Origin: Cyanophora paradoxa
Lineage: Eukaryota > Glaucocystophyceae > Cyanophorales > Cyanophoraceae
Length of the DNA: 64,000 nt
Direction of reading: 5' to 3'
Assembly (NCBI GenBank): GCA_004431415.1
Contig: QPMI01000163.1
Span: forward strand, 62,001 to 126,000
The translations under genes were made by a program, and so were the position numbers. The notes under the pieces are model-generated. The model saw nothing but the letters and a program-made list of their open reading frames with translations. It had not been told where the DNA came from and did no database searches. Numbering within the stretch: the stretch's first letter is position 1; each line of letters begins with the position of its first letter. Below, piece after piece: positions 53,101-62,504 of the stretch.

Positions 53101-54470
53101 GGGTGGCCATGGCCGGGCCGGCATGGCCATGGGGGAGCGGCGAGCTCGAGCTCGTCGGAGCCTCGTCCAAACTTTGAAAACGCCCATCGGCCACGGTCAC
53201 TGTACATGTACAGTGATGATGTACTACAAAGCAGGAAATATTTAAGATCTAGACCCCGGGCGCCGGCCCGCGCGCGCGCGCGCGCGCGCGGCCCGCGCGC
53301 GCAGCCCATATGCATGCGCATGGCCAGCTGCAGGCTGCAGCCGGGCCCATGCCAGGCGCCGGCCCGGGCCAATCCACAGTTCGATTCAGAGATTGGACGA
53401 CGGAAAAAACGCTCTCTCTAAGAAACTGATTGGCGGTTTACAAGGCCACGACTTATAACACGTATATATATATACCAGTACGGGGGATCGAGGACCCGAG
53501 AGCCCGCGGCCGCGGCCGGCTAGGCTCGCAATCGGCTACATCTATAGCTAGCACGATCTAGCCCGGCCAAGCCGCGGGCCGTCAATCTCGTAAGTCCGAT
53601 CCACCGTACGTGCACGTGTACGTACTATAGCTACGCGTACGGTACTATAGCTACGGTCACCGGGTACCGGTATAACCGGTGACCGCGGCCGCGGCCGCGG
53701 CGCCGGGCCCGGTCGGACCGGGCCCGGCGCCGCGGCCGGCGGCCGCCGGCCGCCCGTCCCGGCCGGGGCCGGCCCTCCCGGGCCGTATACGTGTATACGT
53801 TGTGCCATCCACTTCACGACTCGCTCGGCTCGTCGGCTAGTCCTCTAGCTCTTAGCTAGGCCCTTGGCCTCTGCTCCCTTATTTAGCCCTGTCCTCTGGG
53901 CCTATACCCTTGTACGCGTTGCCATCTGGTCCAGCGACCATCTTAGCACGCTCAGAATAGCCCTAGCACTATGACTAGCCTCGCTGTAGCTATGTCTGGT
54001 GCTATATCTGTTCCCTCTGTACTCAATCCTACCGAGACTCTGCTGCTCCGTCGCACTGGTGCTGCTCAGCCTCTTGCCATCAACCTGCCTGCTCAGGTCT
54101 GCACTGGGCGTGCTTCTCTTAGCCGCGCAACGTACGTGCACGTGATCCGATCTAAGCCTTGCGCTAGTTATAGATCTACTAGGCTAGATATAGCCATAAA
54201 GCCTAGAGGCTAGCGCTCATGATCAAGCTCATGATCAGCTGGCAGGCGGCTTGCAACTTTTAAGTTGCAAGGAGCCAATTGCAAGGGCTCGAGCCACTGG
54301 CCCACTAGTAGTAGTCTAGTGCTACTGGACTTCGGGTAATATTTGCGGTACAGAAATATTTGCGGATTTGTGAAAATAGCTGTTTTACGGTACTGTTATT
54401 ATTTGCGGGTGCCGGCCGAACCCTCCCTTAGCGGGCGCCAGCGGAGGCCCCCCGCCCCCCGCGCCCCTGC
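53101..54470. other. Intergenic, extremely palindromic
   Basis: No gene supported. It holds a CG alternation near 53265-53300, TACGTGCACGTGTACGTAC near 53607, GGTCACCGG/CCGGTGACC near 53655-53685 and the long hairpin at 53692-53738. From 54210 come TCATGATCA palindromes. It ends at the retrotransposon target site. Confidence 0.5.
53692..53738. repeat. Perfect 22-bp inverted repeat with 3-base loop
   Basis: The arms at 53692-53713 and 53717-53738 are exactly complementary and wholly G+C except for the terminal A-T pair at the loop; the loop is CGG. It could extrude as a cruciform or form an RNA hairpin. It lies in a gene-free stretch and is not placed like a terminator for any called gene. 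Confidence 0.85.
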
Positions 54471-54474
54471 CCGC

Positions 54475-54902
54475 TGTTCGATCTTAAATGAGGCTCTCCC
54501 CAGGCATATTCAGCCTCTAGAGCACTCTAGAACCCTGGTGACTGAGCCCCAGCCTTCACACGCAGAGATACAGACCTGGACAGTCGGATTCCCAGACACA
54601 GGAGCCCGAGGCACAGACGCCTGGCTCGTAGGCACACGCTGACTCGTGTACATGGCTGCAAGAGGGCTTATATAGGCTAGGCTAGGAAGCTTCTCGAGGG
54701 GCTGGCCGACTGCGGCTAGCCTCGGAATATTCACGAATAACTAGCCCTAGAAGCTTCTCGAACATCTAGCCCTAGCCGCCCTGTCTAGGGGTACATGATC
54801 CTGCGCTTGCTAAGGGTACATGATTCTGTATTACAATGAGTCACGCCCTGATCATGAGTTCGATCACGATCACGAAGCTAGCGCTTCAAAGCGACCACAA
54901 CA
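54475..54902 (-). repeat. 3' LTR of the retrotransposon
   Basis: 428 bp, bounded by TG...CA (TGTTCG at one end, CACAACA at the other). I saw no difference from the other LTR on reading through both. It holds a TATATAA box on the minus strand at 54668-54674. Adjacent internal sequence on the pol side should hold the polypurine tract; the best candidate is GGTGCTAGGACGAA at 54903-54916, which is a poor purine run. Confidence 0.92.
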
Positions 54903-54964
54903 TTCGTCCTAGCACCAACGTGACGTCCTCGTCACGAAAACGACCACAACATACGGGCCTAGCA

Positions 54965-57900
54965 CTAAGCCATAGGCATAGATAACTCAACAGGACGCCC
55001 ACGCAAACGCGTCACATGCACTACAAAAGACTCTCCTGGTCTATGATGTACACGCACATCGTCCGCAAACGACGTTACCCTCACTCTAGATCTCGAAATG
55101 ACTTCTTGCACAAAATAGGGGCCGCTCCAACCCGAAGCGTTCGGAAGTCCAGGCTTCTTTGAACGATCGGTCGGCACGAAAAGATCCACGGGCTGTCCAG
55201 CCATAAACTGTCGCTTGCGACCTCGATTGATATTGACATGCGTATGCCGCATGCGAAGTCCTTGCCGGAACATGTTCAGAAAAGCTTGCTCCCGATCAAA
55301 TTTCTGACGGGTACGCAATTCCGTCACCAACGTACTGTAGCCCTCCTTGCTCAGCGATCGCAGTCGGTCGGCCTCAGTAGCGACCGGCCCAACTCGTTCG
55401 CTGAACAGTGGAACGAAGCTAGGAGCTTTCGCCTTAGTCGGCTGTGCCACCGTTGACTCCGCCGCGCGAGCTCTGTCCCTTGGATGAGCACGCGTGGACG
55501 GCGTCGTCCAGTGCGCTCCCGGAGCGTCGAACTGCAACTTGTCAAGCTTGGCAATCAGTACTGCCGCCGCGGGTGCTGCGATCCGCCAGCGACAATGCAA
55601 TGGTTGCCGTCGCTTGCTTGTCACCATCGAGCACTCAGACCAGCAAGTCCCATCCCATCGCCAGATCGTGTGTGAGTCCTCCTTATCGTTCTCCGCCGCC
55701 GTCTTGCCCGGACCGAACGCCAGCGCAGATGGCGAAGGGGCCAACTGCGCCGCGCCCGATCCCAGAGTCGCCAGCGACGAGAACTTGAGATCCAGCGATG
55801 TGAAGGGATCGTAGCCCTTGTGCAGTCGGAACGGAGTGAATCCCGTCGCCGAGTGCTGAGTCGTCCGCATCGCGTGAAGCGCCGCGTCCACCCACTTCGT
55901 CCAGCTGGTCCCGCGGTGCTCCTCCGTGAGCGTACGAATCTTAGCCTCCAACGTCTGATGTCCGCGCTCCAGGGCTCCTTTCGTTTGAGGCGCGTACGCT
56001 GGCATGATGACCAGCCGCACGCCCTTCTCAGCTAGGTATGCTTGCACATCCTTGCTAATGAACGCCGTGCCTTGATCGCACTCGATCTCCAGAGGCAAGC
56101 CATGCTCCTTGAACTCCGCCTCAAGAGCCTCGATCACGGTGCGACTATTAGCCACCGGCTTGACATGCGCCATCATCCACTTCGAAAACACGTCCTCTAG
56201 CGTGATCAGCGACTTAGCATCTTGTCCAGCAAACTTAACCTCATCGATCTGCCAGCGCTGCATCGGTCGAGATGCAAATCTAGGCGTCGGCTTCGCCTCC
56301 GTCGCTCGATCAAATTTCTGATTCCGGCATGGTTCGCAGGTCGACACGAACTTGCGAATGCTCTCCCGCATCCGAGGCCAGTAAAACTTCATGTTCACTC
56401 GTTTGACTGTCGCATGGTAGCCGCCGTGACCCGCGCCGTAACCGCTGTGCGCCTCACGAACGATTTCGGATCGCAGGGCCGTCGGGACCACGATGCGCGT
56501 CAACTCCTTGTCTTGCAGCCGCGAGACGTGGAGGAGGAGACCTCCAGGTCCGAGTTTGTAATCTTGAGCACGTTGTGCGAGATCCGATCGCGTTTTCGCA
56601 GGGAGCTTCGAGATCGACTTCTCCCCTGCCAACCAAGCGATGAGCGGCGCTAGCGTCCGGTCTGCCCGCTGAGCGTCGCGCAACCTAGAGCTAGGCAAGC
56701 TCGTCGGCTGTTCGCTTACGTTGGCGACCGCAGGAGCTGCCGCCGGCTGGAACCGTCGCTTCGCCAAGCGCCGGCCAGCACAGAGCGAGCAGGCATCAAC
56801 TACGGCGCGAACTCGTCGCACGAGCCAGCCAGGCGCAGGCGCGGACTCCCCGGCCACGGCCTGAACTGCTGCGCGCAAGGTCGCTCGGAATCCCAGGCAC
56901 GTTACTTGTCCTGCCCTTGGTCGCTTCCCTGGCTGAGTAGCGATGTCTGGCGTTGCCGTCCGCAGATGCAGACGCTTGACGTCGTCGTCCGTGAGAGGGA
57001 GCGACACCAAGTTCTTTTTCCAGCTCCGAGTCCCCAGCGGGCGGCCGAACCGCGCAGTGCTCTCCTGCACTGACGCGACTCGCGGCGCCTCCGTCTTGTC
57101 CTTGAGCCGGTGCGCCACCTCCCGCTTGCGAAGGAACTCCGAGATAGCCAGACGATCGCCCTTGCTAGCCAAGAGAGCGACTAGAGCTTCGCCAGCCAGC
57201 TGCTGGAGTGACGGGGGGCTGGGCCCGACGCGCTTAGTAGCGATTGCCTCCTGCAATGCGCTGACCAAGTCGCAATCGACCGCAGCCTGGGTGTAGCCCA
57301 CGTCGACGTGACCAGCGGCTGGTGCCGAAGCTGCGACGGACGAGACGACAGCTGCAGCTGCTGGCTTGTTCGTCCTAGCACCGCAAGCTTCGTTCGTCCT
57401 AGCACCGAAGAATGGGTCAGGGTCCGTCTCCGTCGCCTTATCCACTTTCGTGTACTTCTCATAAAGTCGCGACAGGACATCGGGCTCGATGTTCTTCGTG
57501 CCCTTCACGTACTCAATGTCAAACGGCATGAACCGCATGAGTCGTTCGGCCCACTTGGCGTGACGATTCGCGACTGCACCACTGAGTTGGTACGTCGGCC
57601 GCAATACCGTCAGCAACGCCTTGTGATCTGTGCGCAGGGTAAAGCGCCCCAGCTCCAGATACGGCCGATACTGCTCAGTGACGGCCCACACCACTGCAGC
57701 TGCTTCCAGGTCTGTCACTGAATAATTGCGTTCCGAGTCCCTTGTCGCTCGACTCGCGCAACTGACAAGGTACTCCAGACCGCGAATGTCCTTCTGCTTC
57801 AGGACCGCGCCGAATCCGTCGACACTGGCGTCGGTCTGAAGTATGAACGGACGAGTGAAGTCGGGGTACCGCAACACGGGCGCCGAGGTGAGAGCTTTCT

Positions 57901-60900
57901 TCAACGCCTCGAACGCTGCCTGCTGAGCGTCCCCCCAGGCCCAAGGTGTGCGAGCCTTCAAGAGAGATGTCAGCGGGGCTGCCGTGTTGCTGAAGCCCTT
58001 GATGAACCGCCGATAGTACGACGCGAAACCGATAAACCCCCGAAGCTGGCGCACGTTCCGCGGCCGCGGCCAGTCGTGGAGTACGGCCACCTTTTTCGGA
58101 TCCACTTTCACGCCCTCCGCGTTGACAATGTGGCCTAGCAGCTCCACCTCCGGTTTCGCGAAGTGACATTTCGACGGCTTCACCTTGACGTTCGCCTTGC
58201 GAAGGCGACTGAACACCTCGACAAGGTCCGCTGCGTGCTCCTCGACGTCCTTTGCAAAAATCACTACATCATCGATGTATATACAACATACACTCCATTT
58301 CAGGTCGGATAACAGCAAATCCATCGCTCTTTCGAAGCTCTGCGGCGCTCCGCAGAGGCCCATCGGCATTCTGAGCCACTCATGCAAGCCGTCAGGTGTG
58401 ACAAAGGCTGTCTTCTCTCTGTCGTCTTCATGCAGCTCGAGCTGATGAAATCCCGACAGGAGATCGATCGTCGAGAAGATCACGGCGCCTTGCAACGTGT
58501 CCAGGATGTCGTCCACCCGTGGGAGAGGGTACGAGTCTCGTTTTGTTATCGCATTCAGTTGTCGATAGTCAACGCAGAACCTCCACGTGCCGTCCTTCTT
58601 CTTGGCCAAGACGACAGGGAAGGCCCATTGAGACTTCGAAGGTTGGATGAGCCCTTGATCGAGCATCTCCTGCACCTTCTTACGAATCTCCTCCCGCCGC
58701 ACAGGGTCGACATGCCGAGGAGGTACGCGGATCGGTCGATGATTGCCTGTATCGATCCGGTGCGCGAACTCCTTGGGCATCGTTTTGTTGGGGTCTAAAG
58801 TCGACGAGAATATATCTCGGAAATAATATAGAACTGCATACACTTGCCTCCGGACCTCGTCCGGCAAGCTATCTGTTCCTACATCGAGCTTCTGCTTAAG
58901 CTCCTTCCACTCCGGATCGTTTTCACGCTCTGTACACTCGCTGCACTTTCCACACCAACATACTGGAATATCTAATTGCTTCTTCTTCACAGCCTGGGCC
59001 AAGGCTGCAACGATCGGGCCACGTCCTTTGCGTCTGGCATCTCCTCCGACGCCGTTTTCTAAAATCGTGTGAATTTCTACTTTCGATGCATCGGTCCAAT
59101 AACCAACTAACGTATCCTTTCGCAGCATTACGGTCTTGCTGGAGGGGTTCAGCACGCGTACAGTGCAGACGCCCTCATCGAACTTTCCTATCGTATTCGA
59201 AAGATATATACGATGCCGAGTATGAAAAAGCTCGTCTCTTTCTATCAATCCTGCTGTGCCGTCCTTCGGCTGTCTGATACTATCTCGCAGCACTACCTGA
59301 ACATTCTTCTCGGACATTGGCGGCACTTTACAATCTGCGGCCACCGTCATTGCTGGTGCCGAGCTGCCGTCCAACTCGATCTTGACGTGCTGATCGAGCT
59401 TGTCCTTGTGCTGCAGGACCCCATCTACGAGATCTACTACCCAGCGATTCGTCTTGATGAAGTCGGCGCCTAGAATCAGGTTCGTGGGAAGAGTCTTCCA
59501 CACGAAAAACGGCTGATTCACGTGTAGCAGGCTGCCGAGCTTGATGTTCAGGTCGATCATCCCCAAACATCTGACTGGCGACCCGTCCGCGGTTGCGAAC
59601 GAGGCCGTGAAGGTCTTGTTAATCTTGGACTCCAATCCGTATTTCTTGATGACCTTCTCTGAGACGATGGAGAACGCAGCGCCCGTGTCCACCAACGCCA
59701 TGATGGGCTCGGCCGCGTCGTTGACTCGCACCGTCACGTTGGCGTGCACACCACGTCGGAGGTGGACGTTGCGGATGGCGGCGGCCGTCTCCCTGAGTCG
59801 TTCGAGGTAGGCGGCCACGCCCCTGTCGTCCACCGCGACGGGCGGCATGTGCACAGCTCCGACCTTGCCGAGGAAGACTAACGACTTGCGTGCAGTCTTG
59901 ACGGTCTTCTTCAGCTGGGTCGAGGCTGCGTTCGCTGGGGCAACGCGTGGATCTGTACCAGCGCGCTGCAAGTCACGTTCGAGTAGGCCCCTCCGGCCCT
60001 TGACACCTTGTTCGGTCCGTGCATTGTCGATCGGGTCGTCGGCAAGACGTCTCTCCGGACGTTTCCGTTGCTTGACCACGTACTCCTCAGGCACGTAGCC
60101 TCCTCGCCGAGCTGGCCCGCCAGGCGGAGTCGACGGGGGATCGTTCTCCGCTGGGGTGGCTCTCTCCTTCGACGACGGACCAGGAGCACCTCCAGTCGGC
60201 TCCGAGGGCCGAACACTGCTTCCGGGCGTCCCCTTGGCAGCTCCATCCGCAGGGCGCCTCCTGGAAGTCCCCTCTCTGGCTCCTATGCCCCCCGGCCGCG
60301 GCGACAACGCTGAGCCTGCGCCCGCCTTGTGCGGCCCCGGGCAGGCCTGGCCGTGCGCCCTCTTCTCCGAGTCGCACGCCACCTCTCTCGCACTCAGATT
60401 CACCGAGTGTACGCCCTCGCTCAGATTCACCGAGTGGGCACGCTTCTGACCGCGCCCAGCTCCACTGGACCGGTCCGCTCGCTCTTTGGCCGCAGATTCA
60501 CTGCGCCTAACATCACGACGCTCAGATTCACCGAGCTGCCGGCTATTCTTCACGCGCGACTCGACTGCATCGAGTCCGCCATTCACTTCGCTCTGCTTCC
60601 GATCCGGATCTAACACTCGCGGACGCTCAGATTCACCGAGCTCCGACTCACGCATCATAAGGCCCGATACATATGCCGCAATACTCGCTATAGGTGCGGG
60701 CATCTCCATCCCGTACCATGCATCTTCATGATCTTGCACGAAACAGATCGATTTGCTGCACTCGCTGCAGTGCTCGCTGGCGCTTTCCGACACCAAATCC
60801 GAGTCTGCTTCCGACTCCGAATCTGAATCAAGGTTCGCCAAAACCGAAAATCGATTGCTAGTATTTACACTACGCGCAGCTCCGATGCTGACGGGCGGAG

Positions 60901-60955
60901 ACGGCTGCTGGCGTCGCCGCGCCCCGTCTGCCGCTCGTTCACTCGTCTTGCTCAC
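54965..60955 (-). CDS. pol: Ty3/gypsy pol polyprotein (PR-RT-RH-IN)
   Basis: Open for 1996 codons. Residues 1 to about 390 are a Ser/Glu-rich, low-complexity leader with repeated LGESER and SVNLS words. Protease follows: ALVDTGAAFS near residue 421 and NLILGADFIK near 497. Reverse transcriptase: FCVDYRQLNAITKRDSYPLP near 792 and the catalytic CIYIDDVVIF near 895. RNase H: ILQTDASVDGFGAV near 1044, with LEAAAVVWA and LRTDHKALL. Integrase: HHCC zinc finger (EAHSGYGAGHGGYHATVKR, CEPC near 1540), then catalytic IDEV, ECDQGTAF and KGALERGHQ, the D, D, E residues. A GPYF motif lies near 1947. The frame begins with GTG rather than ATG and overlaps the upstream zinc-knuckle frame by 17 nt, in the +1 register, so it is probably made by frameshifting. 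Confidence 0.95.
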   Translation of the reverse strand: MSKTSERAADGARRRQQPSPPVSIGAARSVNTSNRFSVLANLDSDSESEADSDLVSESASEHCSECSKSICFVQDHEDAWYGMEMPAPIASIAAYVSGLMMRESELGESERPRVLDPDRKQSEVNGGLDAVESRVKNSRQLGESERRDVRRSESAAKERADRSSGAGRGQKRAHSVNLSEGVHSVNLSAREVACDSEKRAHGQACPGPHKAGAGSALSPRPGGIGAREGTSRRRPADGAAKGTPGSSVRPSEPTGGAPGPSSKERATPAENDPPSTPPGGPARRGGYVPEEYVVKQRKRPERRLADDPIDNARTEQGVKGRRGLLERDLQRAGTDPRVAPANAASTQLKKTVKTARKSLVFLGKVGAVHMPPVAVDDRGVAAYLERLRETAAAIRNVHLRRGVHANVTVRVNDAAEPIMALVDTGAAFSIVSEKVIKKYGLESKINKTFTASFATADGSPVRCLGMIDLNIKLGSLLHVNQPFFVWKTLPTNLILGADFIKTNRWVVDLVDGVLQHKDKLDQHVKIELDGSSAPAMTVAADCKVPPMSEKNVQVVLRDSIRQPKDGTAGLIERDELFHTRHRIYLSNTIGKFDEGVCTVRVLNPSSKTVMLRKDTLVGYWTDASKVEIHTILENGVGGDARRKGRGPIVAALAQAVKKKQLDIPVCWCGKCSECTERENDPEWKELKQKLDVGTDSLPDEVRRQVYAVLYYFRDIFSSTLDPNKTMPKEFAHRIDTGNHRPIRVPPRHVDPVRREEIRKKVQEMLDQGLIQPSKSQWAFPVVLAKKKDGTWRFCVDYRQLNAITKRDSYPLPRVDDILDTLQGAVIFSTIDLLSGFHQLELHEDDREKTAFVTPDGLHEWLRMPMGLCGAPQSFERAMDLLLSDLKWSVCCIYIDDVVIFAKDVEEHAADLVEVFSRLRKANVKVKPSKCHFAKPEVELLGHIVNAEGVKVDPKKVAVLHDWPRPRNVRQLRGFIGFASYYRRFIKGFSNTAAPLTSLLKARTPWAWGDAQQAAFEALKKALTSAPVLRYPDFTRPFILQTDASVDGFGAVLKQKDIRGLEYLVSCASRATRDSERNYSVTDLEAAAVVWAVTEQYRPYLELGRFTLRTDHKALLTVLRPTYQLSGAVANRHAKWAERLMRFMPFDIEYVKGTKNIEPDVLSRLYEKYTKVDKATETDPDPFFGARTNEACGARTNKPAAAAVVSSVAASAPAAGHVDVGYTQAAVDCDLVSALQEAIATKRVGPSPPSLQQLAGEALVALLASKGDRLAISEFLRKREVAHRLKDKTEAPRVASVQESTARFGRPLGTRSWKKNLVSLPLTDDDVKRLHLRTATPDIATQPGKRPRAGQVTCLGFRATLRAAVQAVAGESAPAPGWLVRRVRAVVDACSLCAGRRLAKRRFQPAAAPAVANVSEQPTSLPSSRLRDAQRADRTLAPLIAWLAGEKSISKLPAKTRSDLAQRAQDYKLGPGGLLLHVSRLQDKELTRIVVPTALRSEIVREAHSGYGAGHGGYHATVKRVNMKFYWPRMRESIRKFVSTCEPCRNQKFDRATEAKPTPRFASRPMQRWQIDEVKFAGQDAKSLITLEDVFSKWMMAHVKPVANSRTVIEALEAEFKEHGLPLEIECDQGTAFISKDVQAYLAEKGVRLVIMPAYAPQTKGALERGHQTLEAKIRTLTEEHRGTSWTKWVDAALHAMRTTQHSATGFTPFRLHKGYDPFTSLDLKFSSLATLGSGAAQLAPSPSALAFGPGKTAAENDKEDSHTIWRWDGTCWSECSMVTSKRRQPLHCRWRIAAPAAAVLIAKLDKLQFDAPGAHWTTPSTRAHPRDRARAAESTVAQPTKAKAPSFVPLFSERVGPVATEADRLRSLSKEGYSTLVTELRTRQKFDREQAFLNMFRQGLRMRHTHVNINRGRKRQFMAGQPVDLFVPTDRSKKPGLPNASGWSGPYFVQEVISRSRVRVTSFADDVRVHHRPGESFVVHVTRLRGRPVELSMPMA

Positions 60956-61459
60956 GGCGGCGCTGGCCCCGAAAGGACTCCTTCAGCTCCTTCATGTCTT
61001 GGAGCGCCGACTTGAGCTCCTTCCGTAGGTCGTCCGCCTCCTTGACCTTGCATTGCTTCTCCGCATGACCATCGCGTCCGCAGTAGTTGCAGTGCACGGA
61101 CTTCCGCTTGGCGCTCCTGTCCGTGCGCTCCTCCTGCTCGTCGCGCTCCTCATAGCGGCGCTTGTTGTACCCGCCCTTACCGCCTTGCGGCGCAGAGGCG
61201 TACCCCCCTCGCTGCGGCTTCATGATAACTACGCGGCGATTCGGGCTGCCTTGCTGCTGCCGAGGCCTGCGAGGGCCAGGTGTGTTTCGCTTGGGCTGCT
61301 GGCATTCGAAAGACCGGTGCCCAGGCTGATCGCAATTCCAGCAGACAAAATTGCTGTACCCCCCCTGAGCGTCATCGTACCCCGCCTGGGCATCGACTCG
61401 CTCCGTCACCTCCGCGATGCGGGAGGGGTGCATCCCCTGGAATCGCGAGTGATCGGCGT
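60939..61459 (-). CDS. Gag, nucleocapsid part with two CCHC knuckles (-1 frame)
   Basis: Continuation of gag in the -1 frame. From the slip site it reads YADHSRFQGMHPSRIAEVTE, then CWNCDQPGHRSFEC and CNYCGRDGHAEKQC, both exact C-x2-C-x4-H-x4-C zinc knuckles that bind RNA. Between them is a Gly/Arg/Gln-rich basic stretch (KRNTPGPRRPRQQQG, GGKGGYNKRRYEE). It ends with a Lys/Glu helix (LRKELKSALQDMKELKESF) at 60939. An ATG at 61433 could alternatively start it as a separate protein. Confidence 0.85.
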
Positions 61460-62380
61460 ACCCCCCTTGGATAACGCTGCACCCCCCTTCACGAGGACTT
61501 TGACCCCCTTCTCGCGGGCCTCGTCCACGAACTGCTTGATACCCGCCTGGTCCGCTTGTACCGACTGCAAGCTTGCGATGAGGCTGTTGAACTTGTTCTC
61601 CAGGTTGCTGATCGCCTCCCGGAGCTCGCCTCCCGAAGCTGCAGCTGGCCGGACGGGTACGTCGTTGGGGTACGTCGCCGCCGACTTGCGCCCTGATGTG
61701 AGCTGCAGGTCGTCGTCGTCGTCCAGGCCGATCCGATTCACAGCGGCCGTCAGTCTGTTCGCTTCGTTGTGGTACGCGAAGTCAGTCTTGACGTGCTTCA
61801 AGAACTCCTGGCTCCACTGCGCCAAGTCCCTCTTGTGCGTGGTCTGCGCCTTCAGTGCCCGCCGCACCAGCTCAGTCCGGCTCTTCAGAGCGTCGATCAT
61901 CTTGTTGATCATCGAGCTGTCGGGGACATCTTGTTCCATCTTGAGGAGCTTGCGGTACGCCATGCACACGCGTATGAACGCCGTCGCCTCCATGACTGAC
62001 GGGCGCTCGCACTCGCAGAGCTCGCGGCCCTTCTCCAAGATCAACCGAGTGAGCAGGGCCTCCAGCCGCTGGCTCTCGGAGATCTGTAGCACAATATGAT
62101 CGATTATCGCCTCGTACTTGTCCGTCTCAATTCCAACACTCAGAATAGAGTCTCGCAGGCCCGATGCAGTTATGTGATTTGATTTGTCTAATGACATAAG
62201 CAGTGCCACTGCCTTCTGCTTAGAGGCATGCGGCTTTTTATCTAGACACTTGGCCCAAGTGTCAAAACGCTCTAGCCACACGGCTACATCTGAAGACTGA
62301 AGTACAGGAGGCGGGCAGCGATTGAATTGCTGCTCCTGCGCGAAATCCGCGAAAACCTGGGCTAGGGCCGACTCTGCCAT
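61406..62380 (-). CDS. gag: Gag, matrix/capsid part
   Basis: The ATG at 62380 gives MAESALAQVFADFAQEQQFN, then SDVAVWLERFDTWAKCLDKK and HITASGLRDSILSVGI, the capsid-type gag helices of LTR retrotransposons, with EFLKHVKTDFAYHNEANRL further on. This frame ends at 61406, shortly before the zinc knuckles, which lie in the -1 frame. Two slippery heptamers precede the stop. Without frameshifting the product would be a Gag lacking nucleocapsid (324 residues). Confidence 0.85.
   Translation of the reverse strand: MAESALAQVFADFAQEQQFNRCPPPVLQSSDVAVWLERFDTWAKCLDKKPHASKQKAVALLMSLDKSNHITASGLRDSILSVGIETDKYEAIIDHIVLQISESQRLEALLTRLILEKGRELCECERPSVMEATAFIRVCMAYRKLLKMEQDVPDSSMINKMIDALKSRTELVRRALKAQTTHKRDLAQWSQEFLKHVKTDFAYHNEANRLTAAVNRIGLDDDDDLQLTSGRKSAATYPNDVPVRPAAASGGELREAISNLENKFNSLIASLQSVQADQAGIKQFVDEAREKGVKVLVKGGAALSKGGTPITRDSRGCTPPASRR
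61460..61487 (-). promoter_or_regulatory. Two in-phase -1 slippery heptamers in gag
   Basis: On the minus strand GGGGGGT occurs at 61481-61487 and again at 61460-61466. In both, the gag codons are AAG GGG GGT, so each is a G GGG GGT heptamer in the phase required for -1 slippage (X XXY YYZ). Slippage at either enters the frame that carries the zinc knuckles, which stays open between them. The zero-frame stop follows at 61406. A downstream stimulatory structure was not examined. Confidence 0.6.
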
Positions 62381-62504
62381 GACTGCAGAAAAAACTAAAT
62401 CGATATCTGAATCGGAAACTGGAACTGACTGCGAGCTCCGAGGCTCGAGCCGAGGCTCGAAAAGAGGGGCACGAAAGTGCGCCCGCTACGGAGCTGCGTC
62501 TTAT

